Source: Apteryx mantelli (Eukaryota; Chordata; Aves; Apterygiformes; Apterygidae). Taken from it: a DNA stretch of 64,000 nt. The notes beneath the pieces are model-generated. The model was not told where the DNA came from, searched no databases, and saw nothing but the letters and a program-made list of their open reading frames with translations. Made by a program: the position numbers and the translations under genes. How positions within the stretch are numbered: the first letter of the stretch is position 1; the number at the start of each line of letters is the position of its first letter. Of the stretch, positions 60,366 to 64,000 are shown one piece after another. The stretch spans positions 43,632,425 to 43,696,424 of the forward strand of contig NC_090020.1 of the NCBI RefSeq assembly GCF_036417845.1, given 5' to 3'.

Positions 60366-62628
60366 GTAAAGGCTCGGCCGCGGCCTACCGTGGCGGGTGG
60401 CTTCGGGGGCGTGATGTCTCCGGGGGGCCCCTCTCTGTGGGCCCGGCCCGGCCCGGCGAGGTGGCGGCGGGCCCGGCGCCGGCCCGCAGCGAGGCGGCGC
60501 GGCGGGCGGCGGCGCGGGCTGCTCGGCGGCGGCGGGCTCTGAGCAGCCTCGTGCGGGAAGACGCTTCTTCCTCCCAGAGCTGCCGGCCCGAGTAACGCAC
60601 AGACCGCTGGCGGGAGGGGGCACTTGCGGGTGAAGGCGAGCGAGGATCGTAATGAATCCTCGCCGCCTGTGCGTGTGCTCAGGGCTTCCGAGCCCGTGTG
60701 GATTATCCCCCCTGCCTCATTGGGGTTGTCCCCCTTTCCCTCTCGGCGTTACTCGCTGCAATAACGTTGGTGTTGGAGCGGTGACCGAGTACCAACTCGG
60801 GCCGGTCTGGGAGGTGCTGGGCGAGCGCGGGCTAATACAGCGTCGCTTACTGCCAAGTTTCAGCCTTGTGCAAAATAAAGGGATAAACGTGCAAAGGAAT
60901 CTGTAGGAAGAGTGAAGCAGTACTGATTTACCAATGTGGTCTCACGATACTGGCTTTATAATTCAACATGCGCTTCTCCTGTCCTTACTCATTAGTAATC
61001 CTAGGATTAATTACGTTATGAATGTCCAGAGTTGCTATGCATAACAATAGCAAATAACATGGAAGGGATTTTAAGCTTCAGGTTTCAGGATTTTGGGAGA
61101 TAAGCAGGTCCTTTCCTTGAACAAGATGAAATAGGGGGTAATCTGCCTAGTGTAGATTACATCCTTATAGTCAGGAACTTGGTTTCCTTTTAATCTTTAG
61201 GTACTAATTACCATAAGAGGCAAGACATTTGGGCTTGATTTAGTATTCTACTGTGATGAGCAACCTCTGTTAAAGCAACCTGATGCGGCATTTTTCCATT
61301 TCTTTGTTGAAAAATATGTTTTATATACAGTCATCAGGTCACCGTCTCATCAGTCAAGTTTTATACCTATGTGACTTAAAAATATTTGAATTATGCCACT
61401 ATACACCTGAAGTAATGCTGTTACTAGTTATCTCTGCACTGTATTGTTGACTACTTAAAAATAACCAATGAATATTTAAAAAGACAAGACTGATTTTTTT
61501 TTTTTGAATGATATTTTACTTTGTTATGTACAGAATGACAGCTGTTTCAGTACTGCAGGTGCTGGTCGACAATTTCAGAATTGGAAGGTGAAAGCTGAAC
61601 AAGCTAAGAAGGTTGAATTTATAAGAACAGCAGAAAAGCTAAAAACCCAGTAAGTTGGAACACTTCCTTTATAAGTATATTTTTCATGCTGTTCTAGAGA
61701 TAACTCAAGGTTAAAGGTAAGAATTCATAGTAATAAAACTTTTAGACTATGTTAAGATTTCATTTTCTGGAGTCCAGATGGATTATTGTGGTCCTGGTAC
61801 TAGTTCAGAATAGGTTTACGAGTTCTAAAATGACCTGTTGTTCAAACTACCAACATCTGGAGTTGGTCAGTCTTGTTATATACTATGCTATTGCTCAAGT
61901 AGATGCACAAAAGTGAAGGTGCTTGTGGCATAATTGAGTTTTCAGTTTTCCTGCTCATCTGTGCTTATACTTCTAAGGACCTTAAACCCTTAAGATTTAG
62001 AACAACAAAAGAGAAATTGCAGTAGTATTACAACAACTTTCCCGGAGAAGACTTACTTAGAGCATTTCACCTAGAACATCTAGGCTGTTGCCTTGGTTGA
62101 TGTGGGTTCAAGTCAGCTCAGGCACAGAAATGATTTGAATGTGTTTCCCCACATCTTGAACAAGTACTATAATAACTAAGCTATTGTAAGAAATTCTTAT
62201 AAGGTTCTCTGATGGTAAGCATACAGGTAAGATTTCAGGCTGTTTTAGTGTGTGAACCACTGCCTGTCAGGAAGATAATTTACCTGTTAATGCCTTTTCC
62301 TTGTTCAAGGTGCTTGGGATACGTTGGTGTTTGGTCTTCTAACTGCACACAGGTTTTCATTGGAAACAACTATAGGAACAAACCAATGACTTGTATAGAA
62401 TCTAAGAGAGTCCTGTTGACACAGCATCAACTGAATGTTAACCTGGAGAAATTTGGGGGCTTTGCTAAGTGTTTGTGCTTTCTCAGTGTTGCAACTTTTT
62501 TTCCAGGCTTGCAACTATAGAAAAAGACAAAAATGGTCATCTTTACAACAGGAGGAGTGATTTCAGGGTAGAATACAGCATACTAGAAGAACTGGAACAT
62601 AAAATGAGTGTCAACAGGAAAACTGAAA
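60309..62628 (+). CDS. CCDC112: CCDC112, 5' part (coding exons 1-3; gene continues past window end)
   Basis: CDS is join(60309..60365, 61534..61649, 62507..62628), partial at the 3' end. It encodes 98 complete residues plus the first base of codon 99. The product has an N-terminal Ala-rich leader (MAALATAVAAAAAAAGQQQ), then a segment with NDSCFSTAG, FQNWKVKAEQAKK, EFIRTAEKLKTQ, IEKDKNGHLYN, SDFRVEYS and ILEELEHK, ending NRKTE. This matches my memory of the human CCDC112 N-terminus (MAAL start, CFSTSG, QNWK, EFVRTAEKFK, EKDKHSHFYN, SDFRIEHS, LEELENK, RKTE) residue by residue without gaps after the leader, except for a few residues before QNWK. All introns are GT-AG with phases 0, 2 and 1; exon 3 ends on the A of the next codon, compatible with the Arg that follows RKTE in human. 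The family is a roughly 450-530 residue, mostly alpha-helical coiled-coil protein associated with centriolar satellites/cilia (established knowledge, from memory). Only about a fifth is present here. The next exon is not found before base 64000. Confidence 0.87.
60366..61533 (+). other. CCDC112: CCDC112 intron 1
   Basis: A GT-AG intron of 1168 bases. The first 300 bases remain CpG-rich, then it becomes AT-rich. A T-run sits around 61494-61505, upstream of the exon 2 acceptor. No interspersed repeat recognised. Confidence 0.75.
61534..61649 (+). CDS. CCDC112: CCDC112 coding exon 2
   Basis: 116 bases between a TATGTACAG acceptor and a GTAAGT donor at 61650. Reading from AAT gives 38 codons plus CA, completed to CAG (Gln) by the first base of exon 3. 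It contains the conserved FQNWK and EFIRTAEKLK blocks and has a high Lys/Glu/Gln content typical of a helical region. The open stretch is too short to stand out as an ORF; it was found by splice-site and family matching. Confidence 0.85.
62507..62628 (+). CDS. CCDC112: CCDC112 coding exon 3
   Basis: 122 bases between a pyrimidine-rich CTTTTTTTCCAG acceptor and a GTAAGT donor at 62629. The frame is one base plus 40 codons plus one base. It encodes LATIEKDKNGHLYN, SDFRVEYS, ILEELEHKMS and NRKTE, all CCDC112-like. The residue before EKDK is Ile; in human I recall Met there, the proposed start of the shorter isoform. Intron 2 (61650-62506) is 857 bases. Confidence 0.85.
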
Positions 62629-64000
62629 GTAAGTGTTTTTTATTCTTTTTGTGTTTTTTTTTTCCCCCTCTACAGTTGTTTGCTTAACTGCTTTATAAAT
62701 GTGTAGTATAGAGAGGGATTAGTACAGCTGGGAGGTAAATTCTGATAAAAATTTGGAATTTCAAAGTAGATACTGCTTATAAAGGAAATTTCCACAATTC
62801 ACTTGCAAAATTAAGACACACAAATATCTTGGGTCTTCTGTGTTATTAACTGTTTTCTTTTAATCTTGAATGTAGCAGATACTACCCTTATAAAAACTTT
62901 AGTGGAAAGTTACTATTTTGGAAACTTAGAAGCAATTTCATATGTGTGTAGCAAAATCTAATGTAGTCTAGCCAAGGTACAATAAATATATCCTTCTCAC
63001 AGAATAAGTTTTTCCTTCACTAATTGCTGAATGTAGATAGGCTTTTAAACGCTGAAGTTTTGTAGTTACGTTTTCCCAGCTTCTTGGATAATGGACATTC
63101 ATAGTCTAAATGGTACTTTGTGCTGGTATGCATAATTTCCTATAGTATCTGTTCCACTTCAGGGCTAATTAAATCCTTCAGGGAAAAAAAGTGACTCCCT
63201 AGTCATAGTCCCTTAATTCTTTCAAGAGCATTCAAATAAATCATGCCATGCCTTCTGATACAGAAGATAAAACAAAATAAATTGAAGAAGGGAAAGACCT
63301 GGAGAAACAACTAAAAATACACTTACCTTTACAAATTTGTATGTGTTTTAATGTGTGCGTTTTGTTTTTTTTTTTAATTGAGGATACCTGTCATATCCTC
63401 TACATCTTACAAGCCTTATGATGTGTAAATATTTCCAAGGGATGACTGAGCTAAGAAGTTCAGAAAACTTTCCAGGCATAAGGAGGGAGCATGGAGATAG
63501 GGATGGAGACGCTGTTACGAAGTGACAGAGAGGACAAAGATGAGAGGTATAAGTCACTAGATGTAAGATATGAAAGAGTGTTAGAGTAGGATCTTTGAGG
63601 GTGTGTACTAGAACCTCCAAGCTTGTTATTTACTGTGCTGCTATGTTCAGGTCTCTGAGCGTGATTTATGTACTCTTAATGTTTCTGTGGTCTCAGCAGG
63701 AACAAGTAGGGTCAGGTCTTAGCTGCACTCTGTTACATTTAGCTCTAGGCTCTCCATTATCCACTGCTTGAAAACAATCCTTTTAGGAAAGGAGATGCAG
63801 TCCCCAGACTCCTCAGTAGCTTAGGTGTATCCAGGACTTCATCACTTTTGTATTTATAGACTCTTGAGAAGGCAAGTGGTGACAAAGCAAACAAGTGCAT
63901 GCAGTTCTTTGGAGCTCCAGAAGACATGGATGATTCTGCTTTAATGAACACAACAAATATGTAAATATAGTTGAAACAGTAAATTCACATGTGCTTACCA
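62629..64000 (+). other. CCDC112: CCDC112 intron 3 (partial)
   Basis: Begins with a GTAAGT donor followed by a T-rich tract. I searched for the next family exon (human continues with an A/K/Q/I-rich helix) and saw none. The ORF-like stretches at 63348-63620 and 63757-63951 on the minus strand are not recognised. I treat this as intron to the window edge. Confidence 0.65.

Larger units (their letters stand above)
59660..60650. promoter_or_regulatory. CCDC112: CpG-island promoter of CCDC112
   Basis: The window turns abruptly very GC- and CpG-rich here, densest from about 59880 to 60540, after kilobases of AT-richer DNA. It surrounds the CCDC112 start codon. There is no convincing TATA box. A GC box (GGGGCGGGG, Sp1-type) lies at 60281-60289, about 20 bases before the ATG. 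AACATGGCC across the start codon resembles the YY1 element often found just downstream of start sites in TATA-less housekeeping promoters. The transcription start cannot be fixed from sequence. Long frames on the minus strand here (up to 258 codons) are low-complexity Ala/Arg/Pro/Gly and look like GC artefacts. Divergent noncoding transcription is possible but unproven. Confidence 0.8.

Noticed and set aside
59847..60623. 258-codon minus-strand frame over the CpG island
   Set aside because: Low-complexity Pro/Ala/Arg/Gly translation, overlaps the CCDC112 start antisense, no recognised domain; typical of GC-rich DNA lacking stop codons.
1..64000. tRNA, rRNA, CRISPR array, provirus or gene-cluster signatures
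   Set aside because: Read on both strands; none with recognisable structure, no paired LTRs and no regularly spaced direct repeats.

Overview
This is vertebrate nuclear DNA, almost certainly sauropsid and most likely a bird. Two lines of evidence support that. The interspersed repeats I can recognise are three decayed CR1 LINE pieces and one MIR-like SINE remnant, with low overall repeat density. The single gene I can recognise has short introns (about 1.2 and 0.9 kb). I cannot name the species. There is no bacterial-style gene organisation. Open frames of 60-150 codons occur on both strands, but almost all look like chance frames.

The only protein-coding gene I can support is at the right end on the + strand. 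It is the 5' part of CCDC112 (coiled-coil domain containing 112): a CpG-island promoter (about 59.66-60.65 kb), coding exon 1 (60309-60365), exon 2 (61534-61649) and exon 3 (62507-62628), with intron 3 running to the window edge. Splice sites, phases (0, 2, 1) and the 98-residue conceptual product all agree. The rest of the gene lies beyond base 64000.

The left 59.6 kb reads as intergenic DNA upstream of CCDC112. In human the corresponding interval toward FEM1C is also long and gene-poor (from memory); equivalence is inference. It holds: (i) GC/CpG-rich patches near 4.1, 8.2, 15.4, 29.2 and 32.6 kb, which could be orphan CpG islands or lncRNA promoters; (ii) antisense CR1 fragments at 12.46, 35.79-36.43 and 37.05 kb, the middle one retaining a readable end of the CR1 ORF2 protein; (iii) a MIR-like remnant at 56.1 kb; (iv) simple and compound repeats, notably a TAA-rich higher-order array at 39.86-40.01 kb; (v) AT-rich segments dense in homeodomain/PBX/AP-1-like motifs (18.68-18.79 and 20.84-20.90 kb) that are enhancer candidates; and (vi) small hairpins and short duplicated segments.

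I looked for a new system (gene cluster, domesticated transposon, unusual array) and did not find a convincing one. The items most worth checking are a 20-base word shared by two distant loci, the compound TAA array, a local ~53-bp duplication, the homeobox-motif cluster, and the apparent loss of the internal start Met of the short human CCDC112 isoform.
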